A stretch of DNA of 64,000 bases from NCBI RefSeq assembly GCF_023065955.2, contig NW_026622874.1, forward strand, positions 81,180,917-81,244,916. Reading direction: 5' to 3'. The notes beneath the pieces were generated by a model. That model was not told the origin of the DNA. It did no database searches and worked only from the letters and a program-made list of their open reading frames with translations. Of this stretch, positions 35,471 to 47,258 are shown one piece after another (within the stretch, counting starts at the first letter, position 1; each line of letters starts with the position of its first letter). This DNA comes from Ursus arctos (taxonomy: Eukaryota; Chordata; Mammalia; Carnivora; Ursidae). The translations under genes and the position numbers were made by a program.

Positions 35471-37300
35471 GTTTCAAAAAAAAATGTGCCAAATATCTGG
35501 GATTTTGGCCACTCACCCTACTCACTGTTTAAAAAAATAGCTCCATGCAGATGATCATCAAAAGGTGTTCATTTAAGACCTTGAAATTGCACTTGGAGTA
35601 GAACATCTCAGCCCAGATAGCGAGGATCCTCATTTCAATGACAAAGCCATGACCTCCTTTTTTTCTATTAAATTTCAGGTCCTAGCCAAGAAGGAAATAA
35701 AAGATACTTTTGAGAATGGGTACATTCAGACATTGATGTCTGAGATGTGAGGACAATTATTTTCTATTACATATGGACTCACAGAGGCAGCCACACACTC
35801 AGGTGTTCATCCAAGGCCTCAGATATACTATAGGAGGCAAATTGCACATGGCAGAACATAAGATCCCATTGAAATAATCCAAAATCTGTTTGACTTACAG
35901 GACAGTCAGTTTGAAATTTGAAGATCTCCCTGAGCGGTAACAACCAGGCTGTGCAGAGTATATATGTTGTAAAGGTGTCAGATGAGCCTAATCGTCTGAA
36001 TGCCTTCCCTGCCCATCCTGTCCCCTGTGCTCTGTCTCTCCTCGTATCCCCCCAATAAACCTTTCACGGTTCTGTCTGTGTGTCAACGTCTGCCTTCACG
36101 AGGACCTATAGTCACTCCCCTCCAAGAGCACAGTGTGAATCCTGTACACACAGAAACAAACTGGCAGCAGTGGTGGTGATGGAGGATAGTAGCAAGATTA
36201 CCCTTTGTGGCATCTTTACTGCAAGGGGCCCAAGCAGTCCTTCTGGGCAGGTGGACATACCCTGTATTTAGATCTGTTGGTGGTTGTATTAACTCTGGTG
36301 ATAGATACCCTTGAGTACATGGTGTCTGCTAGTTTCAGGGGTGTGTGGTGATCAGCAGGACAGGTGTCTGTCCCCAGGCAGTGGTCAGTTGTGATTGTGA
36401 GGAATGAATGGTCAGTAGTGGCCCCGGGAGACCTGTGAGGAGGCCCTGCATTAATCCAGGTTTTGTGCGCTGGTTTCACTTCACCAGCTGCCTCGCAACA
36501 GCGGGTGGGCTCTGAGGGGCGCTGATGGTGGCAGTTTTCTTGGTAAGACCCCTGATGCCCCATAATCCCCCACAGTTTCCATGTTGAGGGATGGGCAGGG
36601 AAGAGGCCAGTGACAGGAGACCCATTCCTCCCTCACCACGCAGGAGGAGTTGGGTGTATGTGTCTGTTGCTTCTTAGGTCCTTTACTCCAGTCCATTCTG
36701 CACCAGAGCTCCTGGATCATGCAAAGCCCTCCTTCTTCCCAGGTTGTTGAAGCAGCCATCCTCCAGAAGCATTGGGGTCATGGCTGGGCCAAGGTGTCAA
36801 GGTCTGTCTGTCCACATTCTGCCCTGGAGAGGCAGTTACCCGCCTCAGGTCAGCCTGAGCTTCCTCCATAAATGGGATTGTCATGCCCTGTGCGCAGGGA
36901 CTGGGCCGAATGATGGCAGGAGAGAGGGGGAGACAGGAGAGGTGGTCCCCTGTGGTGGTCCTGGACAGGACTGAACAGAGCAGAAGGTCTGAGGGCCTGT
37001 GGAGAGATAGAGAAAGAGACTGTCAGGGAGAGGGACACTGAGTGGGTGTTGGGGCGATTGGGCAAGTCCTGGAAAGTGAGAGGAACCAAGAGAGGGAGAG
37101 GGGGTAGAGAAAAGCAGAGACAAAGAGGAGTTGGAAGGATGAAAAGCAGTTGCTGGTCTAGGTGTGTGGAGGTGGACCATGGACCAGGGGGGAGGAGGTC
37201 TAGGTAGGTGCTCTGAGCATTGGGACCGGAGAAGGCGGGAATCCAGGACGTCAGATTTCCCTGAGCCCAAAGCTCCGACCTCTCTGGGGCAGAGCTGTGC
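35471..37300. other. Unassigned spacer, possible LTR end
   Basis: No gene is recognised. An AATAAA at about 36,054, preceded by CTCTGTCTCTCCTCGTATCC and followed by T/G-rich text, looks like the end of a retroviral LTR or another transcript. No matching second LTR was found. The rest has mixed composition and only short frames of low complexity. Confidence 0.35.
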
Positions 37301-37465
37301 AGAGGCCATTTCACTTGGGAAGATGGGCACCCCTCCTTTTCATGGCGTTGTGGGGCCGAGCCTCACGATCTGTCATGGAGAGAGATGGCTTGGATAGACC
37401 AGAGCACATTCAGTCCCTCCATCTGAGGGGTCATGACTTTGAGCATTGCAGGGAATACCAGGAAG

Positions 37466-37480
37466 GCCAGCAGAGGGCGC
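37466..37480 (+). promoter_or_regulatory. CTCF-like motif 1
   Basis: GCCAGCAGAGGGCGC matches the CTCF core CCASNAGRKGGCRS at all defining positions. It sits in a CpG-rich patch in the spacer between the two gene copies. Confidence 0.65.
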
Positions 37481-37530
37481 GCGCGCACCTCCAACAGGAA
37501 GGGGGCGGTTTCTCTGCGTGCGCAGCCACG

Positions 37531-37545
37531 GCCAGCAGAGGGCGC
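37531..37545 (+). promoter_or_regulatory. CTCF-like motif 2
   Basis: The same 15-base GCCAGCAGAGGGCGC recurs 65 bases downstream in the same orientation. The flanks around the two copies also share CGCGC text. Confidence 0.65.
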
Positions 37546-37599
37546 GCCAATGGCCTTTTCTGACCCAAGGCGCCTCAGAGCAGGAAGGGCTCCAGAAGC

Positions 37600-37793
37600 C
37601 TCCCAAGAATCTGGCCCCTCTCTGGCTGCAGGGGATAGATCGCCAAAGCTGCGGTTTCAGTAGGTTCGGCCCCCACCCTGGGAAGACCCTGGGGCCTTTG
37701 CAGCAACTTGTCGCCTCCCGAGGTAGAGGAAGAAGCTGCCTTGTTGGCTGAGTGCTGAGGGGGCGGCTCTGGGCGGCTTCCCAGGACATGCTG
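37600..37793 (+). promoter_or_regulatory. GC-rich possible first exon with strong donor
   Basis: A CpG- and GC-box-rich stretch (GGGGGCGG, GGGCGG near 37,760-37,778) ends in a near-perfect splice donor, ATGCTG|GTAAGTGAG, at 37793/37794. This is what a CpG-island first exon looks like. No downstream exon was recognised, so a non-coding transcript is as likely as a gene. Confidence 0.35.
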
Positions 37794-38640
37794 GTAAGTG
37801 AGCAGCACAGTCGCTTGCATTTTGAGGGCTGTTCCCCTGGTTCAGTCCTCATTTTCCCTGCGGGTATTTGAACAGACCTGTTTTACTCAGGGATCCGTGG
37901 CTTGAGGGGTCCCGCGACACCACATCAGAGATGCTGTGGTTGGCTTGTTACAGATGCAGGCTTGTTTCTGGGGAGAAATCCTGAGCCAAACTCAGAGGAA
38001 CGGGAGCCGCTTTCAGTGGGGACTTGAATGCACTAACTGCTGACTCTCAGGACTTCCTAAAAGAATGAGCTGGGGTCCCACTTCCCTAATTCTGCTGGAA
38101 CCTGAGACCCAGGTAGAAACACAAACTGCCCTCCATTTTGTAACCTTAAAGGTAGAAACTCTGAGGGATTTATCAGCCGAAGTTGGTTTTGTTTGGGAAG
38201 GAAGAAGAATAGAATGTAGGACAAAGAAGCAGTGACTAACCCTTAGGCACATTGGGGAGCATCAGAGAGGCTCACTGTTTTCAGGCGAAAAGGGGGCAGT
38301 TTAGAAGGCTGTTAGGAACCAAAAGTCCATTGGAGGCATCTGGTAGTTCAAATCATTGTGGCTTCTCATGGTTGAGTCCTGTTGGGAGGTGGGGGTTGGG
38401 GGGAGGGGATGGAGAGAGGAGAATAGAGTTCCTGTAGCTGGAATAGTGGAGTATTCACGTGCGAGGTCAAGTCCATGTCTTCCTGTTGGGTCCCCAGTTT
38501 ATTCAGAGTGATAGTGTGTCCGAGCTCCCCCTGCCAAAACCTCCTGACTGTTTTGTGGCATTTCCCGTTACGACTTTTCACATTTCCCCGTTCTGATCAA
38601 GATTTGCCTTGAGGAGCAAAATAAGTCCGTCAAAGACAGA
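37794..38640. other. Spacer, nothing recognised
   Basis: No exon, RNA gene or repeat family is evident. A G-rich run (about 38,385-38,410) is the only composition feature. Confidence 0.4.
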
Positions 38641-38936
38641 TACTATATGATTTTAGTCATTTGTGGAATTTATGAAATAAAACAAATGAGCAGCGAGAAG
38701 AAAAAAGAGGCAAACCAAGAAAACAGCCTTTTTACTATAGAGAACAACCTGTTGGTAATCAGAGGGGAGATGATTGGGGGGATGGGTTCAGTAGGTGATA
38801 GGGATTAAGTCATGCATTTGTGATGAGCACCAGGTGTTGCCTACAAGTGTTGAATCACTAGATTGCACACCTGAAATGAATATAACTGTGAGGTAATTGT
38901 AATTTAAAAAACTTTAAAAAAGTTTCCATGGAAGAA
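38640..38936 (+). mobile_element. L1 3'-end fragment
   Basis: The order TGATTTTAGTCATTTGTGG, then GTGATGAGCACCAGGTGTTG, then ACACCTGAAATGAATAT and a run of A is the carnivore L1 3' UTR on the + strand. Confidence 0.7.
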
Positions 38937-38938
38937 TT

Positions 38939-39129
38939 TTTTTTAAAGATTTTATTTATGCGTGTGTGTATGAGAGAGAGAGAGAGAGAGAATCAGGCAG
39001 AGGGAGAAAGAGGCTCCCCGCTGGGCAAGGAGCCCAGTGTGGGACTCAGTCCTAGGATACTGGGATCATGACTCACTGGATCATGAGCCAAAGGCAGATG
39101 CTTAACCGACTGAGCCACCCAGGTGTCCC
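38939..39129 (-). mobile_element. SINEC
   Basis: Reverse Can-SINE with an (AG)n stretch near the tail and GAGCCACCCAGGTGTCCC head. Target copies are TGGAAGAATTT on both sides. Confidence 0.9.
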
Positions 39130-39140
39130 TGGAAGAATTT

Positions 39141-39880
39141 CTGATCAGCAGTCAAGTTCTTTGTATTTAGTGGTTTTGTGTTTCAGTGCCAGCAAGGTCT
39201 TTTTCTGGTGGCGTGTCTCATGTTGGAGGAAATGTGCATCACAGTTGTAAACTACTCAAGTGACACTTGAAGAACTGGGAAGGTTAGAAGGGAGAAACTC
39301 TCATGTACTTCCTGTGTGAAGTCTGTATCTGCTCGAGATTGAGACCAGTGAGCCAGCATCACCTCACTGGGGACACTGTTTCTACAAAGGATTGACAGAC
39401 AGCAAGTACAGAATCAAAAGCAAGATGACAATTCCAAACCATGTGTTGGTTCTAACCCAGGACCCTAGGTTTGAAAGGAGCCAACTGAAAATATTTATTG
39501 GCAGTTGTTTACCTGAAGGAAGACAGGTTTCTCCCTATGAAGGCAAACCCGGAGTCACGTGTGCCTCCTGGAAGTGTCTTCCTCAAGTGTCTGGGAGCAA
39601 AATAGTGAAATACTGCGAGAATGCACTAAATGAAATCACTGAGTACATCTGGGAATACAGATACACTGGGGAACATGAAGCATTAGAGAACTTGTTGCAA
39701 GAATAGGAATACTTCCGGGACATTTCAAAACAGTATTGTTATCTCAAAAGAGCTGTTTAAAACTCCATGTGTTATCAGTAATGGTCTGTTATGTTATAAA
39801 TTCAGAAACAATGCATTTGGATTAGAATCCGGATGTTCAAACTATGTAATTATATAAGTATAGCACCATTTATTTATTCT
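39141..39880 (+). other. Unassigned stretch with a 104-codon open frame
   Basis: The frame at 39392-39706 starts MTDSKYRIKSKMTIPNHVLV and ends YTGEHEALENLLQE. Its composition is protein-like, with few repeats and mixed charged and hydrophobic residues. I do not recognise the protein and see no domain motif, poly(A) or target duplication. It may be a fragment of a retrocopy, an exon, or chance. Confidence 0.3.
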
Positions 39881-40627
39881 GCTTTTGGTGAATAATTGTT
39901 TCCAGTTTTTTGTTATTCTGAACAATGCTGCAACGGACATTCTCACACGTTTCCTGGTGTGTAGGTTCAAGATTTTCAATAGGGCATATACATTTTCTAG
40001 TATTGGAATTTCTGGTTTGTAAGAATGAACGTGTAGAGTTTTGCAAGATAATGCAGAGTATCTTTCAAAATAGTTGTACCAATTGTACTTGTCCCAGTAC
40101 TGCATAGAATTCCTATCTTCACCAATAACTGGTCTTGCCAAGCTTAATTTTTTGCCAACCTGATGAATGTAAAAGGGTTACTCTTTGTGGCCTTAAGGTG
40201 AATTTTTATGATTATTATTGAGGTTGAACATTTTTCATATTTTTATTCACCACTAGGATTTTTTTCTTCCATAAAATTCTAGTTTTGCCATTGGGCTATT
40301 TGCTTTTCTCTTTTTGTTATGTAGGAATTAGCTTTTCAAATATTCTGGATATTGATCTGTGGTTGGTTGTGCGTGTTATGAATAAAACATTCTTTGTTAT
40401 CAGTTTTTGAATTCAGATAGCTGAGTTAAAATAATGAAGACTACCTAGATTTCAGAATCTGTTTGGTTCCTGATTTTCATATAAAAGTTAGCTGGAGTTT
40501 GAATGATAAAGTATAATTCAAAGATTTCATTCAAATATTCTTGTTTCCTGGGACGCCTGTATCTTTTTCTGGTTTCTAATTTAATTTTTCTCTAAGGTAT
40601 CTTTTTGTTAGCAAAAGTTCTTTTCCT

Positions 40628-40844
40628 TTTTTTTTTAAGATTTTATTTATTTATTTGACAGAGAGAGAAAGAGAGAGCCCGTGAGAGAGGGAACACAAGC
40701 AGACGGAGAGGGAGAGGAAGAGGCAGGCTCCCAGCAGAGCAGGGAGCCTGATGCAGGGCTGGATGTGGGGCTGCATCCCAGGACTCTGGGATCACACCCT
40801 GAGCTGAAGGCAGACGCTCAACGACTGAGACACCCAGGCATCCC
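40628..40844 (-). mobile_element. SINEC in old L1
   Basis: A full reverse Can-SINE (ATTTATTTATTTGACAGAG tail, CACCCAGGCATCCC head). Near-identical target copies AGCAAAAGTTCTT and AGCAAAAATTCTT flank it. Confidence 0.9.
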
Positions 40845-41288
40845 AGCAAAAATTCTTAATTTTAACGTTGTCATGCTTACCAATTTTCTTTCTGAAGAAT
40901 GCTTTTTTGCCTTGGTGAAGAAGTATTTTCTTATCCTGGGATCATAAAGATATCTTTCTATATATTCTTCTGCAAGTTTAACCAGTTTTATCTTTCATTT
41001 TGAAGTCGGTAAATCCATTGGAAATTAGATTTTGTGTATGGCAGGAGATAGAGATCTACCATGTGGATGACCAGTTGTCCTGACATCATGTATTTCATAC
41101 ACCATTCCCCAGTGATCTGTAGTGCCCCCTGTGTCATGGATGAAGTTCTCATACATTTGTGATTCTGGTCTGGGTGCACTAGTGGTAGTCATTAGTCTCC
41201 CAGCATGAATAACACCCTATCCTAAATCTTATAGCTTCATAATAATTCTTGATATCTGGTGGGGCAGTTCTCCTTTCCTTATTCCTTT

Positions 41289-41461
41289 TTTTCCCCCCTA
41301 AAGATTTTATTTACTTATTTTTGTGCACATGGGAGGGGGTGCAGAGGGAGAAGCAGACTCCCGCCGAGCAGGGAACCCGATGTGGGACTGGATCCCAGGA
41401 CCTGGGATCATGACCTGAGCCGAAGGCAGATGCTTAACCGAATGAGGCCACCCAGGCGCCC
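41289..41461 (-). mobile_element. SINEC in old L1
   Basis: A reverse Can-SINE with GAGGCCACCCAGGCGCCC head and an AAAGATTTTATTTACTT tail. TCCTTTCCTTTTTC-like text flanks both sides. Confidence 0.88.
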
Positions 41462-41829
41462 TCCCCTTTCCTTTTTCTTCAGAAGCATCTTGGCTGTCTA
41501 TGGGTCTTTGCTCTTCCATATCAAGTTTAGAATTAGCCTGTCATATTTCTTGCAAACTCATATTGGGATATTAATTGCTGCTGCATAAAATATACAAGGC
41601 AATTGGAAAAGTATTGACATTTTTTTATGATTTTGAATTTCTCTGTCTATAAACACGGCATGTTTTTTTTTTTCATTTGTCTTTAATGTTGTTAATAAAT
41701 TAAAAATTCTGTTTCTTTAAAGAAACCAAACAAAAACAAAACAAAAACAAACAAAAGGAATCAGGGTGCAGTTAATAGTTTAGGTAAAAGAAAGACTTTT
41801 GAATTCTGAAACTTCTAAAACTCTAGAAA

Positions 41830-44693
41830 TGCTCACAAGATAAAAATGAGGCTATTTCTGGAAAGGTCATACTCCAAAGAGGTTTCCTCCTTTTGCAAGA
41901 GACTGGGAAATGCAGAAAAAGGCATGTTCTTTGCACAAAAGAGGTAGGAGGAGCAACAGTGAGAAAAGGAATGCAGGCCTGGTCCGGACATGTGGGGGAA
42001 AGCTGTCTCCCCAGATGTTTTCTCTTTCAATTTGGGAAGTATTTATGTTCTCGTGACCAGATGGTGTCCAGGTCCAGTCAGGGTCTGGTGCCTTCTTTAA
42101 ATGTGTCCCGTGGACCCAAGAGCCCATTCCCTGGGATTTGGCAGCACAAGGTTTGGTTAGCAGTATCCGATAAGGTCCTCTCAAGGGAGGTTGAAGAGAA
42201 TCTCTGTGGAAGTGTCTTTCCCAAGAGAAAGAATCCCCAGCTTGCAGGGTGTGATGGTCAAGATAATTATCCCCTGGGAGTGGACACTGAAAAGATTGCT
42301 CTGCTACAACAATGTTCATTTTGATAGAAGCAACTAGATCTTTGCATTATTGAAATATATCCCCTTTTCTCAACTCCAGGTCAAAAGGGGGCAGAGGTCA
42401 AATGCATGGATATCCAGTGACTATCTCCAAGGTTGGGAGTCAGAGCTCCAAAGGGGATGGCCTTGAGATTTAGAAGAAGTATTGGCAATGCCTTTGGCCC
42501 AGGTCATTGGAAAGTCTCTGCAGATTTTGCCAATTGGGTCCCCAGTGTTGCCATTATGGTGTTGGACCAGTTGTGAGGTTAGGGGATAGTAATGTACAAT
42601 GAAAGTATTGTAAAACCGGCCAAAGATCACAAACTCAGTGAAATGCCTGCACGGTAGAATGGGTTTTCTGGTCATTGTGCTGTTCAAGAGAGCTTTTCCC
42701 GGAGAGAGAATTTTTTCTAACAGGATTTTAGCCACAGAAGAGTCATTGGCCTTTCTACAAGGGAAAGCTTTGGTCCAGTGAGATAACATAGGCACATTGA
42801 CTAACACAAACTTATTTCCATGAGATGAGAAAGTTGCATGAAATCCAGTTGCCAAATCTCAAATGGTTCATTGAGCAGTCTAAAATGCCCAGGGGAGGTA
42901 TGGATTTGTTTTCCAGGATCGTATTTTGGACAAGTGGGACAAGCAAGGTTGGCACTTTCTGCAGTCTTCTTAGCATTTCCCCACCAATACTGGTTCATCA
43001 ACCCTATCAGTTTGTCAGTAGACCAATGGTTTAATATTTGTACAGTTGTCAGGAGTGGGAATTTTAGAATTTTGGAGATGGCCATATTGTTATTTGATCC
43101 AAACCAGAATTCTCTCTTTTTATCAACTAGTCATCAGATTCCCAACATTGTTTCTCCTTGTCTGGGCCCTGTTGTTGGCCATGTCTGCTCAATTTTTCCC
43201 AATTGTCAGTTGGTAGGACATCCCTTCAGAACATGACAGAGGTCTGGCTCTCGGTGTCCTTTTGAGCAGCTTTTTTTGGGCAGAACTATAAGCCAGGTGG
43301 TTTCCTTTGGCCTCCAGAAAGTCAAGTGCAGAATATCCCTGGGACCTTAATAATAGCTAGATCTGCAGGCAAAAGCATGGCATCTGATGAATTTTAGACC
43401 TAGCAGCCATTTTTAATCTCATCCCCATTGTAAGGAAGGAAACCTCGTTTCTTCCATAATATTCCAAAACCATGAGCTAGCTATCCAAAGCACATACCGA
43501 GTATCACCTTACATGTTTGCAGTGCTGCCCTCGGCTACAATAGAAGCTGCCTTAAGGACACAGAACTCATCCTGCTGGGCTGAAGTAGCCAGAGGGAAAG
43601 GTGCTGCCTCAGTGTCCTCAAAGGGAGTTGTGGTAGCTTAGCTGGTGAGATATTTATCATTTTCCTCCTCTAAGTAAGAACCATCAGGAAAGCATGAAAA
43701 GTGTGCTTTGGTTAGAGCAATTTGCTGAAAATTGTCACAGGGAGTCAACAGGTGACCTGTCGGTGTGAAGTGGCTGTGGGGGGGTTTCATCTGTGAAGGA
43801 GGGGAGAAGGGTGGCTGGGTTGAGGCTTTTGGAACCAGAAAGAGTTATGTGAGGAGTGGTACCAGGAGGATTTCATAGGAGGTGAGGTGACTGTCTGGAA
43901 AATGTTGAGTGTGAGGAGAGTTCAGAAGGGCTTCTACTACATGGGGTGCAGCGATGGTTAAAGGGGATGGTGTGATGAATTCTTCAGTGGCCTTATCCCA
44001 GAGGGCAGTGGCAGGAATGGCTCTGAGGCAGGCGGGTATCCCCCAGCCATAGCATCTACCTATTGACTCTTATACCTTGTGGGATGATGGTGGTCCTTGT
44101 GTTTTGGGGTGAGCACTGCAAGGACATTCCCTTCCGTATCAGAGAGATGAAAAAGGGAAGTTGGTCATTAGGAGTTCCAAGGGCAGGGGCTAATGGTAGA
44201 CTTTTGTTTAAAGTTTCAAAGCGGTGTCATCCCCCTCTTTCTGAATAATTGTGTTAGGTTTCTCATGTTTTAGTAAAATGTACAGCAGCTGAGCCTTAAA
44301 AGAGAAGTTTGGAATCCACTGTTGACAGTAGCCGGCCAGTCCAGGAAAGCCTGGTCATTGGTGCTTAGTTTTAGGTTGTGGGAAATTGAGGATGCCTTGA
44401 GTCTACCTGGATCCAGGTACTGTCCTTGTTCTGAGATCAGGTGACCTAAATACCTAAGCTGAGTTTGAGCAAACTGCAGTTTTTCTTTGGGGACTGCATG
44501 ACCCTTTTAAGGCCAAAAGTTTTCCCAGGTGGATGCTGTCTTCCTGTGAAGAGGTGTGAGGAGGGGAGCAGAGATGCCAATCATCTACATATTGTAACAA
44601 AGGAGACACAGCACACTCACTATCATGTGGTGGGCAAAATGGGTGAAGGGGAGAGGGAGATATAGGCCTCCAGTAATGAAATGAGTAAGTCAT
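41830..44693 (-). pseudogene. Decayed endogenous gammaretrovirus-like pol
   Basis: On the - strand, in pol order from high to low coordinates: a reverse transcriptase piece with the YVDD active site (44580-44591), an RNase H-like stretch (DGSY near 43,680), the integrase zinc-binding segment and start of its core (42801-43085, with a CPTCPKY pair of cysteines and WQLDF), more core (42421-42855), and the integrase C-terminal end (41867-42319, with SLQPPLRGPYR). Many stops and shifts separate the parts. The last 200 bases may hold the start of env. No LTR pair was found. Confidence 0.8.
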
Positions 44694-44699
44694 GGGAAT

Positions 44700-44875
44700 A
44701 AAAAGCAGAGCATAAGGAATACAGTCAATGATGGTTCGTAGTGATGTAATGGGATAGACGGTAGCTATACTCGTAGTGAATATAGCCTAATGTATAAAGT
44801 TATAGAATCACTAAGTTGTACACCTGAAACTAATGTAATATTGTGTGTCAACTGTAGTCAAAAAAAAAAAAAAAG
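44700..44875 (+). mobile_element. L1 3'-end fragment within the ERV
   Basis: The text ACACCTGAAACTAATGTAAT followed by a poly(A) run is the L1 3' UTR end on the + strand. It abuts a SINEC and separates the ERV pol from the ERV-like flank. Confidence 0.6.
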
Positions 44876-44880
44876 TTGGG

Positions 44881-45078
44881 GGGCGCCTGGGTGGCACAGT
44901 GGTTAAGCAACTGCCTTCGGCTTGGGGCGTGATCCCGGTGTTATGGGATCGAGCCCCACATCAGGCTCCTCCGCTATGAGCCTGCTTCTTCCTCTCCCAC
45001 TCCCCCTGCTTGTGTTCCCTCTCTCGCTGGCTGTCTCTATCTCTGTCAAATAAATAAATAAAATCTTTAAAAAAAAAA
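44881..45078 (+). mobile_element. SINEC
   Basis: A forward Can-SINE: GGCGCCTGGGTGGCACAG head, CCTGCTTCTTCCTCTCCC middle, and TCAAATAAATAAATAAAATC tail with poly(A). Confidence 0.93.
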
Positions 45079-45455
45079 GTTGGAAATGTGGGATCTATTT
45101 AGATCCTCAGGAGATTTAACTTCAAAGGGGGCAGGTTTCAAGAGGTTTAAGAGAGGAGGAAGCAGAGAGAGCTTCAGAGGAAAAGGAAGGTTTGGTAAAA
45201 GGAAAAGAGGGAGAGAGGCCTTAGCAAAGTATTAACATCAAGGCAGTTGAGTCCCTAGAGGAATGTCACTCTGCCTGTTTCAAGGACTTGGGCTCTAGGA
45301 AGTAAGGAAATTTAACAATTTTTCTTCTGTCTTTGTTTCCCACATCAGATAAGAGTGTGTGAGCAGAGGAGATGAGAGGGTGCAGAGATAACAGAGGGAG
45401 ATGGTGCTGCAGGTGGGGCCTGAGGTGTGGCCTGAGCACAATGTGGTTGCCTCCC
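45079..45455. other. ERV-like or unassigned flank of the right arm
   Basis: Purine-rich on the + strand, with no resemblance to the gene. The stretch lies between a SINEC and the cut edge of exon P3r, on the side from which the ERV would continue, so it may be more of the retrovirus. This is unproven. Confidence 0.35.
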
Positions 45456-45573
45456 TTGTCGACAAAGGTGAGGGAGGCTGAGGTGGCCCAAAGCCAATGA
45501 ATCCTGGTATAGTTTGGCCCAAAGGGGAGGGCATGCAGGTGGGCTGAGGAAAGCCTCTCACATCAGGACCCAC
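45456..45573 (-). pseudogene. Right copy, truncated proline-rich exon P3r
   Basis: Starts after CTGTCTGCAG in phase 0 with [15 protein letters not shown] and GFGPPQPPSPLST, then loses all similarity to P2 just past GTCGACA. The frame runs on into foreign sequence and stops at about 45,301. The donor is lost. Confidence 0.75.
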
Positions 45574-46877
45574 CTGCAGACAGACAGGAAAATAGTTTCG
45601 TAAGACAGACAGAAGTTGTAACACCAAGAGATGAAACCCAAAGAAAGAGCTCTCAGCATCTGCCTCCTTCTCCAATACCACGTTCCAGCAGAGCCGCATC
45701 CGTGCTAGAGCACTTGACCCCTCCCCACTGCTGCCAACTATAACAAGGGGGGAGAGGGGAATGGATATTACAGGAATAACCTACTGTCACCAAACATCAC
45801 TAACCATGTCCTCTGACATTCACTAGCAACAAGTAGCATCTTCAAAGATGAAAAAGGACCATGGCAAACTAGTGAGGCAGTACACTCCAGACACGGAGGC
45901 ATTGGGATCCTGGACAACACTTCATCTTTCCTCCTCAACCACACAGAATATTTTGGTTTGTTAACAAGAGACAGAATGCGATGAAACTGCCCTTTCTTCT
46001 CAGGAATCCGAGCCACTCGAGGTGAATCCTTTGCCTGCAAGCCCCTGACTGTCCCCACGCTGCCTCACTTCCTGACACAAGGGTCTTCTGCTCTCTGCAG
46101 TTTCTGTCCATGGCCACAAACACACTTGAGGAATTAGGGGCCTGTGATCTGACAGGGGAATTGGAAAAGTGTTTTCCAAAAGGAACGTGATACCAATAAC
46201 CCTTATATATCTCAGTAGCTGTGCTTATCTTAAAACACAGTCACTCAGACATTTCAGCACACTGAGTTCCAGAGTAATTTTGTCCAACAGGAAATTAAGA
46301 TGGGAAGCATAAGTTAGAAAATCAACAAAACTGTATACGCTTTCCGATGGAATAGTCGAGAACGTGTGATGAGAGAAGAAACCTGCTCTCACTGTGACTT
46401 AGGACCAAACGACCTGCTCCTAGAAGCCCAACTGAAGGACTTTTGGGGCACTGGTCAGCAGATAATCACTGACGTCCCCCCTTCAGAACGTGTGTGTCAG
46501 AGTCTGTTTTGCGGCACGACACTAACAGCTTTGATCATGCAAAATAGTTGTGGAAAGGGTACAAGTATAGGGATTCTGTACAGCGTGTTTACCAGCAGAA
46601 GTAAAAAAGGGATGACTTACGAAACATAGCCTATCTAAGCATATTCCACCGCAAAGCAGATAATAAAAAATGCACGTAGAGCTTCCCCTAGTTTCCAGTC
46701 GTGAGGATGACCACAGATCTTGTCAGAGGTTAATCATCTAACCGCAATACGAACACAATACCTATCACACCAGAACGTACTCCAATGGCAGTCAGGCAGC
46801 CCAGAGACTTCCGTGTGCAGTGAGCTGTCATCCTCCTTGAGTTATTTCCCCCACGTGCGCTATGGGTGAGCAGGGGT

Positions 46878-46887
46878 ACACAAACAC

Positions 46888-46920
<33 letters not shown>

Positions 46921-46934
46921 AGACACACACACAG
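46878..46934 (+). repeat. (CA)n microsatellite, right-arm outer module
   Basis: ACACAC text with AAAC and AGAC interruptions. It is the mirror of the (TG)n that follows exon A in the left modules. Confidence 0.9.
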
Positions 46935-47175
46935 TGAGTGTTCTGCTATCCTTCACCTCTAACCACCTGTGGCTTTGGGAGAGGCCCCCAAAGATGATGA
47001 TTTGTAACGGAGAAGCCTGTCAGCCCCTGCGTGAACTGCTTGTATTTGAGAGGTGAACGACGCCACAGACAAACTGGATGACCCACCCAACAGACACAAG
47101 GCCAGGACACGGTGCTGCCCAGACAGGAACAGGATTCCAGAAATGGTTACAACTGGAAACAGCCACCGTATTTAC

Positions 47176-47258
47176 CTTGTCCTTCTCTGGGTCCTTCTTG
47201 GGCACGGTGCCACCTTTGTCCCCTTGAGCACCACAGGTTTCTGAATTGGACCGAGGCC
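47176..47258 (-). CDS. Right copy, linker exon A3r
   Basis: 83 bases, phase 1 in and phase 0 out, flanked by TCTTCTAG and GTAAAT on its strand. It reads PRSNSETCGAQGDKGGTVPK and ends KDPEKDK. The last six codons are missing from left A3. It is open, but lies behind lesions in this copy. Confidence 0.7.

Larger units (their letters stand above)
39881..41680 (-). mobile_element. Old L1 fragment, split by two SINECs
   Basis: The - strand 3' half of an old L1 is recognisable by the order of degraded 3' UTR-like text across 39,881-40,627, 40,845-41,288 and 41,462-41,680. It is too diverged for frames. Confidence 0.55.

Noticed and set aside
36850..37852. Long frames on the - strand in the GC-rich spacer
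   Set aside because: GC-rich DNA has few stops by chance. The Pro/Ser/Leu composition and lack of splice or start context argue against coding.
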